From: Cristatella mucedo
Lineage: Eukaryota; Bryozoa; Phylactolaemata; Cristatellidae
Length of the DNA stretch: 64,000 bases
Direction: 5' to 3'
Assembly: GCA_009760855.2 (NCBI GenBank)
Contig: WPIO01000060.1
Location: forward strand, 7,501-71,500
Shown in pieces: positions 10,101 to 21,099 of this stretch (within the stretch, counting starts at the first letter, position 1; every line of letters begins with the position of its first letter). The notes under the pieces were generated by a model that had not been told where the DNA came from, searched no databases, and worked only from the letters and a program-made list of their open reading frames with translations. A program made the translations under genes and the position numbers.

Positions 10101-13100
10101 AAAAGACGGGAGAAGCATAGCTCGAGTAACTACAGCAGTCATGGAAAACAGTGGCAAAAAAATAACATTAAGAAACGTAAATAGCAAGAAATAGGTACCG
10201 GAACCACCCAATAAATCTGCTACAGAAAATCGGTATAGTCACTGCACAAGAATTGCATTAGTAAGTTCAGCAGGCTTACAAATAATATTAGGGCTATCGA
10301 AGCTTCAAGTTTTATAGTTCATATATTGTCCTATGTATACTGTTCAGTAGATAACACCACTCCTTAAGCAAAAGAAGTATGTGGTCGAGTTTCAGGCTAG
10401 CAGCCATGTTCAAGACCCACTGTAGTCGCTAGATGTAATTTTTTGATAGACTTGTCCATTCCAACGAATCCTTGTCTTCTGCTGTGGTGAGAAGCTTCGA
10501 TTCTGAGGAGAATGAATATGATAGCAGGCCGTGAAAAAAGTTTTGGGAATAGATTGATTGTCACAAAAGTCGTGACCTAAGATGTCGCAGACTGTGAGAA
10601 CCGGATGGGGGTTCTCACTATTGTGTCTCCATCAATCGTTCTTGGTGAAGAGCTGAAATTTAAAATCACCTGCTGGTCCAAGGGCTGCAGGATAGAGGTT
10701 GTGTTGGGTGGAAGACGGAGAACCTTTATAAACTTGAATTTTTTAAGGATGTCATCATCGATGTTAGGTAGGTGAGCAGGTGCATTGTCCAGGACGAGAA
10801 GGGCAGGCAGGGGCGGGCTGTTTTTCTGGAGATATTTCTAAACGTCAGGACCAAGGACCATATTCACCCAGCCCATAAAGAAAGAACTGCATGGTGGCAC
10901 ACACCTTCGGGTTTGCCATCTGCATAAGCTGCAGTTTTCCTTTTAGAATCTAATGTTACATATAGACTCTGGGGTTTTCCGAATGATAAACGAGCAGCGG
11001 CTTAATTGCCACTCACATTGGCTCGCCTATTAATTGTTTAAAAAGTGTAATTGTGCATTTAAAGAGCGGGCCAGCCCAACGTTTTGATAGGGCCGAAGAA
11101 AGAGCTAGGTAGATGGCACGTTTTCTAATACTAACAATTAAGATAGCTCATCCCCATTAACTCACAGCCTACACAAACAACTGCTTTGTAAGTCACGACC
11201 TGAATTAATTATCGTGCAGGCAGGAATGGCTGAGACGACTGCAGAGGCCAGAGAGGTTTCAGTATTGTGCATGCTCAAAAAGTTAAGCTGCATAACATTA
11301 GGTAAGGTTAAGAAGAATACGAGATTCATAGCAACGTCCACAAACATAGCAACACTAGTCCTTTTGTGGGATATAATTACGATCTACCAGTATTTCCATA
11401 GAAAAACTGCAGACTGGCTACGACAAGTAATTATAATTCTAATAATAACGATAGCAGGTCACTTGTATAGCGACCTACGAGAGTTATGAAGTGTGTTTAA
11501 AGGCCAGGATAAGATTAAAATTGATCTCAAACAACTCCCCGTAAGATAATCAATACACATGGGTTTTGTGATAAGAACGGTGCCAAGAATCTAAAACCAA
11601 ACAAGCATCATACATAGACCAAGCATGCTAAAGCAAACATGACACTTATGTCTGCCGGTTAGTAAGACCACCGGCTAGAAACAAGCAATTGATCATGCCC
11701 AGATACGCACAAAAAACACAGTGGAACAAAGTCAAGTGTGGCTTACCTTTTTTGACTACACCCATTGTTAATTCTTCGGGAAGGTCTTCTGCTGAGCAGA
11801 CGATCAGGGCAGAACTAGCAGGCTACAAAGCAGAAAAAGCAAGGGGTCGGGGCGGGCGTGTCACATGCATGTCTGTGTAACATGCATGTGAGAGCAGGCA
11901 AGCTCGCACTGCCAGATCCCCACATTAACACAGTCATGACCACACAATCGGCAGGCGTAGTATTATGCAGAGTTGGCAAGAAGCTGAAGCTGAACGTGGT
12001 GCTTGCTATGCATCAACAATTCTGCAAGCTGCACACTTCGACAGACCGCCAGCAGCACGGGTAGGTGCAGTTGCTGCACGGTAAAGCTATGGCATCACAC
12101 ACCATTTGAGGCCGATGCTTTCGGGTGTGCTCCCTTCTCTCTTTCCACGTGCTAGAAAAAGAAAAAGGACATCGAGTGGCGATGAGACATTCTGCAACAC
12201 GTTTCCAGGCAGCCGACCTGCCAAAGGTGCTGCCATGCAGCTGAAGCAACTTACGGAAATTTCTCGACGTGTATTTTGGTGAACTCAAATAGACTCTTGC
12301 AATAGTCGTGCAGCTCCTCTGCACCTGAAAGCATTCGCTTCCCTGTGCGGCTTCCGTGGCAACTTTGTGGTGGTCAGTTTCATAGACCGGGTACAACAAC
12401 CGCATATGTGACTGATTTCGGCAGACAGATTTCGGCTCACAGCCCCCTTGATCCCCCCAATGGCGTTCAATGGCTAACAGGCTAAGCCGAGCTCAGCCCA
12501 ACCGAGCTGCCAGATCTGCTAGATAAAACATCACTAAATCCAGGGTCTATTACGAAGAATAGAGGCCAACAAACGCATGCATGCAGAGCAAGCTGCACCA
12601 AGCTTCTAAGAGGCAAGCTGGCATACTCAGTGATGTGTTCTTTATCATATCCCCAGCAGTTTCGACGTGCACTTTCGCCTGGGCCAGAGCCATTCCGAGG
12701 CAAGCAGCAGAAGCAGCTGCAGGCAGCTGGGTCGGAGCCATCGGGCAGCCGCCGATGGTCGATTCAGCTGACTGTTGGCCAGCACAACCTTCGCCAGATT
12801 CGGCGGAAGCTGATTGGCCAATATCTGCAACGATGGAATCGCAAATAGTCTTTGAAAAAGAGGCTTAATACCGACAAGTAATATATTAAGCTGAAACGGG
12901 GACTAAAGACTAAAGATGATGGACAAAGGTGAGACCAAGGCAGGCTCGGCCCGTACCTTGGACTGACACCAATAAGGCATCACAAACAAAAAGCATTACA
13001 AACTGCTGGGCCAAGAGACAACTCTTCAACCGTGCAATGATTGGTTAACAATAATAATAATAATAATAAATCTGCATAGCATCCTAAACGAACTTAATCT

Positions 13101-16100
13101 CTTTTTAGGGACTTTATATATGCTGTAACAGAAGCATGATCAAATAGTTAGTGGTAACATGCAGTATGTCAACAAGCATAGCATGGACAGAGGTGACAAT
13201 CACACATCAACATATAAAATGGGGTTAGCAGTAGCGTGCATAGTGTCATCGCATGAGCATAAAAAACTAAGTAAAGACAGGGATTCCTAAAGGATTTGAG
13301 ATTCGTAAGAATTTGAGGTTCGTGGGAGGTGTGGCCAAAGTACAGCCTTTTTGAAAGGTGCAGGGACATCACCTGAAGCTAAGGACATATTTATGATATT
13401 GGTTATGCATGGCAGCAGCAGATCTATGCACCGTATAAGTAGGACAGTGAGTACAAGGTCTAGAGGACTAGTAGTCTTCTTTTACTCGGGAACAAATTTC
13501 AGGATGAGGTCTCGCGTGGTCTCCTTGAATGTAGACATTAAGGTGCTGCGCGAAATTAAGGAAGAAGAGTCCTGTGGGGTTGTTACTGAGGGACAGGACT
13601 CTAGGGGAGATGCTGCTTCCTTAGCGATGGACTCTCCGATCTTACCTATCTTGATGATGGAGAAGCTAGAAAAGTGATCAGCTAGATCACAAGGATCACT
13701 AGGTAAAGAGCTAACCTGGGAGTGGTTAAGGAGACGGTTAATGGCAGACAAAAATTTTTGGATCGTGCATATGTGATTCAACAATATTTTTACAGAAGCT
13801 AGACTTGGCCTTAGCTAGGATCGATTGGTATGATCTACAACAGTACTTTTATGCCTGTCGATGATGGAGAGTCAGTCCTGATCTTGTGTATGCTTTTTCA
13901 ACCTTTTGCTTAGTAGACCTATGGACAGTTAGTCCTGATCTTGTGTATGCTTTCTCAACCTTTTGCTTAGTAGACCTAGCTAGTTTAATGTCTGCAGTAA
14001 ATCGTTGGCCGTCTAGATGAGGGGGACACAGTACACTTAGTCACAGATGCCCTAGTCTTGGTTACCCCTGGAAAGGTCAAGGTTGGCCTCCCTGGCTTAA
14101 TCCAGCAACAACTAGGCCGTGTTTACACGATTCCAAAAATTTACTGTGTATACCGTCAAGCTTTTCTCTTGTCCAAACTGGTGTATCGAGCAGCATACCT
14201 TGCCAGACTGGCCAGGGCTTCACCAAATTGGGCCGACTAAGGGGCAGTGTGGCAGTGCTCTCTTTGAACACTTGGGGTCCATGCCCAAAGATTCTTGAGG
14301 CAAACCAATGGGGAAACTACAAACTGACATGAATGGAGGCTGGGGTGGACCCCAATGGTCGTTTATCTGTGAAATCTCGAATAGGGATACAATTTTTTAA
14401 TGAGATGAGGTTAAGAAAATGGCAGCAACCTTTTAAACAACCAAAACAAAAGCACCCCACGGGTGACCGAATGAGCCTGCATCATGCCAAAGGCAATCAG
14501 TCAGCTCTGCGAGAGAAAAGCTCCCATTTGCAGTAGTTTCCAGCTGTTTTAAAACTTGATCATATCATACACGCCACCCCTTCCAGATCTGCTCAATATT
14601 ATTTTTAGTGGCTATTGCTGAGGGAGCAAACAATTCACGTTGGTTGCATCATTTAGTCTCAGCTTAAAATCCATCTATTCTGCTCAGCTTTCTTCTTTAC
14701 CCCAGTGAGCGAGTCTTTCTTGTTCGTGTGCGTTTTACGTGCCCACCTTAGAATGATTTAGTGGATGCAACAAGCCAGAGGTCCCACTGGCAGGTGGCCC
14801 CTAGTCTTTTTTACTTTTGCATGCCTGTTTAAGCATGTTATGATGCCTGTAACTAACCCTTGGTTACTGATTCAGTTTGCAGCGGGTTGCAAAGCACTTT
14901 AAAGAAGATTTAGTTCATTTTGACACTATACAACTACCTATTATTACTATTACTATTACGCTTTTCAATACAGGACTCTTTTGACTGTCAGATGCATTTT
15001 ATTTGAATAGCACCCCAAGAGATCTTTCTCTCTATATCGCTTTACAAATGCCTAAGGGCTCAAGCTCACGACCTTGGTCGTTGAAGTCAAGCATCTTAAC
15101 CCTGGGCTAGACCAGAGAGGTGTAATATGAACAGAGTAAATAAATTCAAGATTGTAGCCAGCTAGTATATGATTATGGATAAGCATTGTCTAAACTTATG
15201 AGAATTCAGGCTAGGCTGTTTCGATGTCAATGAGTGAGAGTCATTCGATATGCCTCTACAATATGGCACACCCAAGGAGTCTGTACTTGGTTCACTTCTT
15301 TTCTGTACTCTCTTGTTTCTGATTTAATCACCAAGCCCAATATCGGCTTAAATTCCAATGCATTTGGCACACCTGCACTTGAGCTTTGATCCTTTGATCC
15401 GTCACTGTATTACAGCACATCAAATTCTATCAACTACATTGCCGTAGGTATTGCTGACCTTAACACTTGGATGGCAACACAAACGTTCTCCAGGTGAGAC
15501 AATAAAACCAACTTACAACTTATGGACTAACCAGTCGTGACTCAGAAATTAAAAATTCATCTCACAAAATGGGCTGGCTAGCATATCTTCTAGAGCATCT
15601 GTAAAAAATCTGTATCGGTGTCCTTTTCCAAAGTGACCTTTGACTAGACGAGCACATCTGCTCCACAGTCAGGTCTGCTTACTTTCAGCTAAGCAACATA
15701 GCCAAGACTTGCTTAGACATAGATACCATATCCAAGTTGGGCCATACATCTGTGACATCCCATCTCGACTTCTGTAACCAACTACTTGTAGGTCTTCCAG
15801 CCAGTGCAGTAAGGAGCTTACAATTACTGCAAAACTCTACAACTAGATTTGTCGGTCGGGAACGCCTTGATTGCTACATTAAACCGCTTCTAAACAACCT
15901 GCACTGGCTTCCCATCAATCAGAGCATTAACTTCACTGCAAGGTTTGGTCACTCCCTTTTAGATCCCTTCACATGCTTGCTCTGGCATATCTATCCAGAC
16001 CTATCCAAACTACTTTCCTATAAGGCTAGGCATCATATTACCTTCTCTTCTGACTCAAGTCGTTTAGCTGTGCCTAAAACATGCCCCCTGCATGCTTGCT

Positions 16101-19100
16101 GATGCATACATATGCACATACTAACACAAAGCACACATGCAACGGTAGAACAAAAACCGGGGATCATATATAGGAAAAGGCAAGCCACATAACCCCATGC
16201 AAAGCATAGCAACTCCTAATTGACTAAAAAATATTTCAATGGCACCAGGCTCGAGATGTAACAGCCTGATAATGTTAAGCCTCATAGCAACAAAATGGAA
16301 AACCGTGCAGAATGCATGGCACACTCACAGCAATCCAGCAGTGCTTGGAATCTAAAATATATTACCGGAATCAGTGTCAAGACGTCCCGAGGTAGCATAC
16401 TCGGCACTACTGGCTGGTGCTTCCGGCACCATTTTTGCACGGCGGTACTCAAGACATGGCACTGCTGCTAATGGAATGTCGTGTTTCTAAAAATGTAAAA
16501 ATTAACCAATGAGGCAACTTGCAAGACAAACTACTGCATCTAAGTGGCAATGATGCTTATCTAAAATTGAAAAGAGTCCTATATCTGAATCAAGACATAG
16601 GTCAGGTTGTCTTTCAGTTTTATTTTACTCTGCAAACATACCAACGAGCCTGCCCTGTCTACCTACCTATCAGATCTACTCCCCCACCAGGATAAGCATC
16701 GTACCACCAGCTTTCCTGAATCTAATCCTCTAGCTACACCTCTTACGAACCTCAAATCCTTTGAAGACCGTGCCGTTAGTTAGTAAGCTCCCAAAGCCTG
16801 AAACTCACTCCCGACTGGCGTTACGACATCCCCTGACATGATCACATTTAAAAAGAAACTAAAATGCATATATTTATCACAGTATTTAGTGGGTCCATGT
16901 GATTCCTCCTTTATGTGCTTATGCATGCTGACACTGTATGCTGCCACTAACCATATTTGCATGCTGACCCTGTGCTGACCCCTAACCATATTATGCCTGT
17001 TATCATTGAGCATGCTACCACTAACCACTCGATCAGGCTTTCTTTGTAGCAAATGTAAAGTACCCAGAAAGAGATTCAGTTCTCTGAAGGCACTATAAGA
17101 AATGTATTATTATTATTACTATTATTCTACCGGAGTCAGCAAATGCTTCTGGTTAATGCATGACAGTAAGTACCAGCTAACACAAGCTACATCGAACAAA
17201 GTATTAAAATGTGATGCAACCATCAATACAAAAATCTGACAGCTGGCTACATGAGTCGACTACCTAAAGAAAAACACCAAGAAGATAATGTAACACTGCT
17301 CTAGAAATGGCGCACTCAAAAATTAGACACCATCTAAACTGAATTGCAATTTAAAACTACAGAGCAACTGGAGGCTGTCTGCAGTGAGGAACAGTACTAA
17401 GAATTTCATTTTGAGCAGGGAACGATCCTGCAATCTCTAGTTATCGATCCGTCGCTTTAACGAAAAAGGTACCGAGACTAGAATTCCCTCCATACTCAAC
17501 ACACAGCTTCAAAGTATCGCCTACAAAAATTCCACAAATGCCCTCAAGCATTTGTGGAATTTTAAAGTCAACTGCATGAAAGAAGGCCGCGTTTGGAATG
17601 TTGTTGATTTAGTTCTCTCATGGTGCTTTAAAAGTGTCAGATAATTACAACAATAATTATTATTATTATCTGGATATGAGAATGCACAGCACAACAGATT
17701 ATCATAGAATTTGCAAGAATGTGAGGCTGGAAAAACAATAAAGCCTTGGAAAAGTATATATATAAACACAATATATGATCACAGTGATGGAGGTCGGTTG
17801 GAGAACTGGGTAACAGTGTCATATGCCCTGCACATGTAGGCAAGCTGGGACACCTACCCTGACACTGCCAGGACCGAGGAAATAGGGCACCGACAACGTA
17901 CAAACACGAAGCTCCTTGTGCAAGTAGACGGGCATTCCGGAGTCGTGCGTCACCGCCACCCATCCATCAGGTAGCATGTTGAAATTCTTAAAGCGCTTGG
18001 CTTTCTCTGCATAGAAAATAAAAATAACATTCATTATCATTACAGCCAGATTCACCTAAGTCGTCGAAAGTAATGGCTAATAATGGCAGGCAAAGATGTG
18101 TGCCATAGTCAAGGAATCCCAACCTCCATGCTCCATTCGACCATCCACTTATCCCCCAAGCCAGTCATATCACTAGAGGCTCTAGCTTTACATCCCAAGG
18201 CAGGCAAACATGTTAAGGAGGCTCATTGTTAATCGAGATGCCAGCTTACCCAAACTTTTTACGACACTGCATGGCATAACGAGTCTTAAGTTCGACACCT
18301 CAAAACTTGCTAGGAGCCAGGCTATTCTGCCCAATCAGGGCAGCACGGCTTGTTGAACACGTCAATTCACGAGCATAGCAACTGCAGAAACATTATAGCC
18401 AAAGCCATATGATCTGCCTAATCGAGCTGTCTTAGTTAACTAGTCACCTATAAACAACTGCCAGAGCAAGAAAAACATGAAAAACAAGTGCTTGGAAAAC
18501 TAAATCAGTACCAACAACACTTCGGATTGCAGCATCAGCTATGATTTAATTCCAGTCTAGTATTGTGCACTAGTAAGCCAGACTCCACATATCATTTTCA
18601 TCATCACAAATTGCCTGGAATTTCCTCCACATGTATTTTATCCTACAAGCTGATGCCCAACACGACCAATTGCATGCCGTCCTTTGCACTTCACCACTTT
18701 CGGTGGTCCGGCATCTCAACCTGATTGACATGACGACTGAAACAATCTGTCAATTTATTTATTGTTACTTCTCCTGCCATCGATGCTGGGACCAAGAAAA
18801 CTGGAGTCCCATACATCAATGGAACGAATTCTCTCCCCCAATGCCTTCTTCGACAAGTGCACACGTTGGGAGCCCACTGTTTTTTTTTTCATTATACCAA
18901 TGCCTGGCGAATGCAGAAAGAGGTTATAACCTTCGAGAGCGCCTCGTACTGGTAATATCCTGGTATGGTCTAGCAAGGCACGCACAGTTAACCATCCCAC
19001 TACAGGCACGAACATGACAGCCAGTCTACAGCTGAGACAAGGGCACAGTCCGAAGCGTTAAGCGCAGGCATAAGCAGGGGCAGATTAGATGCTAGTCGCC

Positions 19101-19870
19101 AGCTACAGATCTTAGCTGGTAGTGCCCCCTGACTTTAACCCTATGGCTACGAAGGCGACCAACCAACCGAGCTTGTCTGCTTGTGAGCACCACGAGCACC
19201 TCACTAGACAAGACAGAAGGGAATCCAAGTGGCACCAGGTGGCGCCGGGTCACACGTTTTGCAGAGCTCGGCCAAAGCTCAGCATCACTGGCCACAAGCG
19301 GTAGGGGGCTTACCAACAAGCACAGTCTTCTCGTACACTTGTCGCCGTGACTCGACTGAGTGGCCGGCGGTCTCATCACTACCCTTGGCACCATCTGCAG
19401 TTTCACCGGCAGCTGATCCATCGTTGCTGCCCCTCAGCTTAGCGGCAGCCCGGCTCTTGGCAGCAGCCTTGCTTCTGTCGTAGTTGCTATCCAGCCAGCT
19501 CTCTGCATCCTCGTTCAGATCCTCGTCGTCATAAGCCAGTGGCACAGGCTCGTCGTCAGGGCTTGATGAAAGCGGAGAGGCGGCAAGTGCATCGCCATTT
19601 CCATCAAATGGAGGGGGCATCTCGGACACAGAGCTACCTGCCTCGGGCTCGCCCACAAAGTTGTCACCATCGGGCACGCAGGTGAAGTTGGTCTTTGTGG
19701 GATTGCCAACGAAGTTGTCTCCTTCGGCACTGCCGGCAAGGTTGTCCCCCTCGGCATCACCAGCAAAGTGGGCCCCCTTGGGGTTGCTGTACTCGCCAGA
19801 AGCAATCTCATCAAACTTCAGCTTCTTTGCAGCAGGCTCTCCGACAGACGATGACTCCATAATGAATGCC
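7100..19870 (-). CDS. DGCR8: DGCR8/Pasha, Microprocessor RNA-binding subunit (gene span, ten exons)
   Basis: DGCR8 pairs with Drosha in the nucleus and positions it on primary microRNA hairpins. Ten minus-strand exons join with consistent phases to exactly 1,500 nt: 19860-19314, 18006-17858, 16486-16366, 12324-12255, 12151-12099, 11791-11747, 9298-9095, 8929-8820, 8656-8556 and 7199-7100. They encode about 500 residues, in order: an acidic N-terminus with nonapeptide repeats, a WW domain (~183-232), the Pro-Cys haem motif (Cys ~243), the dimerisation/haem segment (~273-315), dsRBD1 (~331-410) and the start of dsRBD2 (~434-500). The human protein is 773 aa; here the N-terminus is shorter. A 5' UTR intron is implied by an acceptor just before the ATG. 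The last exon is unresolved. Confidence 0.93.
8028..8152 (-). mobile_element. SINE-A copy
   Basis: Reverse-complement reading gives a tRNA-like head (GTTTGGCCCAGCGGTTAAGG, then TCGTGGGCTCAAGCCC), a short body (CATATGTGAAGC) and the 3' hairpin GCGC..AGAGA..TCTC..GCGCTAT. Confidence 0.88.
8556..8656 (-). CDS. DGCR8: DGCR8 exon, interdomain helix and start of dsRBD2
   Basis: Acceptor CTTGTAG, donor AAAG|gtaggc. It encodes [20 protein letters not shown] and [14 protein letters not shown], aligning with human [20 protein letters not shown] and LLSPYQILHECLKR. Confidence 0.93.
8820..8929 (-). CDS. DGCR8: DGCR8 exon, end of dsRBD1 and linker
   Basis: Acceptor TTTAAAG, donor GAG|gtgagc. It encodes [16 protein letters not shown] and a linker ending DPKGVE, matching human ARATLEILIPDF. 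The open frame continues past the donor but loses similarity there. Confidence 0.88.
9095..9298 (-). CDS. DGCR8: DGCR8 exon, first double-stranded RNA-binding domain
   Basis: Acceptor TGTGCAG, donor GCTG|gtgaga. It encodes [20 protein letters not shown] and [20 protein letters not shown], the hallmark of DGCR8 dsRBD1 (human NPNGKSEVCILHEYMQ, VTIDGVTYGSGTASSKKLA). The KK.A.S.A helix-2 residues that contact RNA are retained. A longer open frame running past the donor is intronic. Confidence 0.95.
9310..10560. other. DGCR8 intron sequence, nothing assigned
   Basis: Between the dsRBD1 exon and the Tigger relic I see no supported exon. One open frame of 134 codons on the minus strand (about 9284-9688) has no recognisable domain and begins inside the dsRBD1 exon in another frame. 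Confidence 0.5.
10600..10990 (-). mobile_element. Tigger/pogo-like DDE transposase relic
   Basis: The minus frame reads [10 protein letters not shown] early, then [15 protein letters not shown] and [19 protein letters not shown]. These are the classic pogo/Tigger DDE_1 motifs (LDNAP.H, PPNTTS.LQPLDQ). In-frame stops upstream of the LDNAPAH motif and loss of the usual continuation show it is inactive. It sits in a DGCR8 intron in the gene's sense direction. Confidence 0.88.
11747..11791 (-). CDS. DGCR8: DGCR8 45-nt micro-exon before dsRBD1
   Basis: Acceptor GCTCAG, consensus donor AAAG|gtaagc. It encodes [14 protein letters not shown], in the position of human LITLSVQDAPTKK. Its phase joins exactly to the dsRBD1 exon ([12 protein letters not shown]). 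Confidence 0.75.
12099..12151 (-). CDS. DGCR8: DGCR8 exon, dimerisation region part 2
   Basis: A strong polypyrimidine tract with CTAG precedes 12151. It encodes [17 protein letters not shown], equivalent to human RTWAERRQFNREMKRKQ. Two donors are possible. Ending at 12099 (T|gtgatg) keeps phase with the next exon. Ending at 12103 (ATG|gtgtgt) would not. Confidence 0.75.
12255..12324 (-). CDS. DGCR8: DGCR8 exon, dimerisation/haem region part 1
   Basis: A 70-nt exon with acceptor TTTCAG and donor CC|gtaag. It encodes [19 protein letters not shown] then EKF, equivalent to human [22 protein letters not shown]. Confidence 0.82.
13045..14040 (-). mobile_element. Decayed LINE, 3' end and pre-RT region
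   Basis: It starts with (AAT)n and a LINE-B-like tail on the minus strand. A minus frame (13482-13784) then contains [16 protein letters not shown], the region that precedes reverse transcriptase in CR1/L2-type LINEs. A 57-bp tandem duplication lies at 13871-13977. Confidence 0.6.
14860..15118. mobile_element. LINE tail (+) followed by a SINE-A copy (-)
   Basis: GCAAAGCACTTTAAAGAAGA then GACACTATACAACTACC and (ATT)n form a sense LINE-type tail (14860-14960). A diverged SINE-A in antisense follows at 15003-15118, with its B-box-like CTCAAGCTCACGACC. Confidence 0.6.
15180..16085 (+). mobile_element. LINE-B fragment, RT and C-terminal region
   Basis: Decayed coding sequence: remnants of the V.Q.SVLG...YTL..DLI.KPN region, then [19 protein letters not shown] and HWLPINQSI near the C-terminus. 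Several stops and shifts. Confidence 0.75.
16366..16486 (-). CDS. DGCR8: DGCR8 exon with Pro-Cys haem motif
   Basis: Acceptor TTTTTAG, donor CCG|gtaata. It encodes [16 protein letters not shown], aligning with human KHDPPLSSIPCLHYKK. The PC dipeptide is retained (the human Cys352 haem ligand). The exon ends in phase 1, which fits the next recognised exon at 12324 directly. Confidence 0.9.
16610..17118 (+). mobile_element. LINE-B 3' end
   Basis: It contains the C-terminal coding relic (CTACTCCCCCACCAGGATAA, CCTCAAATCCTTTGAAGACC), the conserved 3' UTR (CATGCTGACACTGTATGC), the hairpin GTACCCAGAAAGAGATTCAG and a terminal (ATT)n. Confidence 0.8.
17526..17563. repeat. Perfect 16-bp inverted repeat in a DGCR8 intron
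   Basis: Arms AAAATTCCACAAATGC and GCATTTGTGGAATTTT are perfectly complementary around the 6-nt loop CCTCAA. Pairing stops at both outer ends. Confidence 0.9.
17575..17670 (+). mobile_element. LINE tail fragment
   Basis: TTTAGTTCTCTCATGGTGC followed by (AAT/ATT)n is the terminal part of the LINE-B/SINE-A hairpin. Confidence 0.45.
17858..18006 (-). CDS. DGCR8: DGCR8 exon encoding the WW domain
   Basis: Acceptor ATGCAG, donor AGG|gtaggt. It encodes [14 protein letters not shown] and [19 protein letters not shown], closely matching the DGCR8 WW domain (human LPDGWIMTFHNSGVPVYLH). The second conserved Trp (human VVTWSRPYF) is Leu here. The WW domain is part of the haem-binding and dimerisation unit. 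Confidence 0.93.
18755..19015 (-). other. Open minus-strand segment in a DGCR8 intron, unidentified
   Basis: An 87-codon open frame includes [17 protein letters not shown] and [19 protein letters not shown] do not recognise it. The exons on either side already join in phase, so it is not needed for DGCR8. It may be a transposon relic. Confidence 0.2.
19314..19870 (-). CDS. DGCR8: DGCR8 exon with start codon and acidic N-terminus
   Basis: An acceptor (ATTGCAG) lies just upstream of 19870 and the ATG is at 19860-19858. The product starts [18 protein letters not shown], which includes a basic nuclear-signal-like KKLK. Five nonapeptide repeats follow at about residues 30-74 ([36 protein letters not shown]), then an acidic [14 protein letters not shown] stretch. 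The exon ends at a consensus donor (TTG|gtaagc) in phase 1. The N-terminus of DGCR8 is poorly conserved between phyla, so identity rests on the exons that follow. Confidence 0.85.
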
Positions 19871-21099
19871 CTGCAATACCGTAGCTTAGTCAAGTCCTAA
19901 TACGTTGAAGCTGTTTGATCCAGAGCAAATTAGCACAATTAAACACTAGTTTGTAAGGCATGAATGGACATGACCCCATTATAAGCCAGACTGCTGGTAA
20001 GACAAGGAATGACACAAGAAGTGCACAAGCTAAACTTCTTCACAGTAACAATGGAGACACGTAAGCCATGATGTCTCGAATGTTCATATTACAGCAAGTG
20101 ACGGCTGACAGGTTCAAAGAGGTTGCAATAGCGCTGCCAAATAAGTAACGATGGCAGCTCGGCAGCCAATCATAATTAAACTTTGCATTCTGACAGTGGG
20201 CCGGGTTCTGCTGGACCACTTTAGAGGAAATTATTGAAAAACCAAAGGCTTTGAGCCCAGCGTTGAGTGTCCCAGTCTCGATTAGCTCAATCGCTCAGAA
20301 CCTACTACAGGCAATCCAGAGGTTAAAGGTCCTCCCCACTCGAGGCAAACGGCAAGTGTCATGGCAGACGGCCTTTGGCTGTTCTGAAAGGTGAAATTCC
20401 CGAAGCAGGTGTCACCTACTGCAGCAGAAGAGCCTTACTGTGGAGGGGTAGCTGTAACTTCGGGTAGCCGTTGACAATTGTGGAAAGCCTGAAGCAGGAA
20501 GTGCAAGCATCAAAGCCCAGTCTGCGAGCAGCTGCTGAAGCAGTTCATTGATAGCAATAATGTTGACCCAGGTTAGACCAGGAAGCCGACGTTTAAGATC
20601 TAGAAGCCCATGCTGCATAGGGCATCAGGACATGGAAAAGCATCATGATAGGAAGGGATCAAGGCTGAGAAAGGTCAGAAACTGAGCCAGCAGCAGCAGT
20701 ACCGTCAAACTGCCCAGACAACCGAAATCGATGCAGGGTTTCTCCAAAGCTGAATGGCACGAGAACCTCAAGCTTATGCCAGCCACTGCTATCAAAATGC
20801 AAGCCTGATGCTCTAAGTCAACTTAGCTAAAGATTACGTTGAAGACACCTAACACTAAAAACAGCTCTATTTACATAACCTAAAGAGTTATTCACTTCTC
20901 ATAACGTCGATAGGAAGGCTAAGTAAGAAACCGGGCAATCATGCAGTCAGTAGTTGCGGCACAATAAATAGCACCGACTATAGTCTCAATACTACCTCAC
21001 AATAGTGCAGAAAAACCAAACCATTTCGGCAAATTATGAAGGACATGAAATGGAAATGCAGCTACGACCTACATTTCGAGAACCAATTTGTAACTAAAG

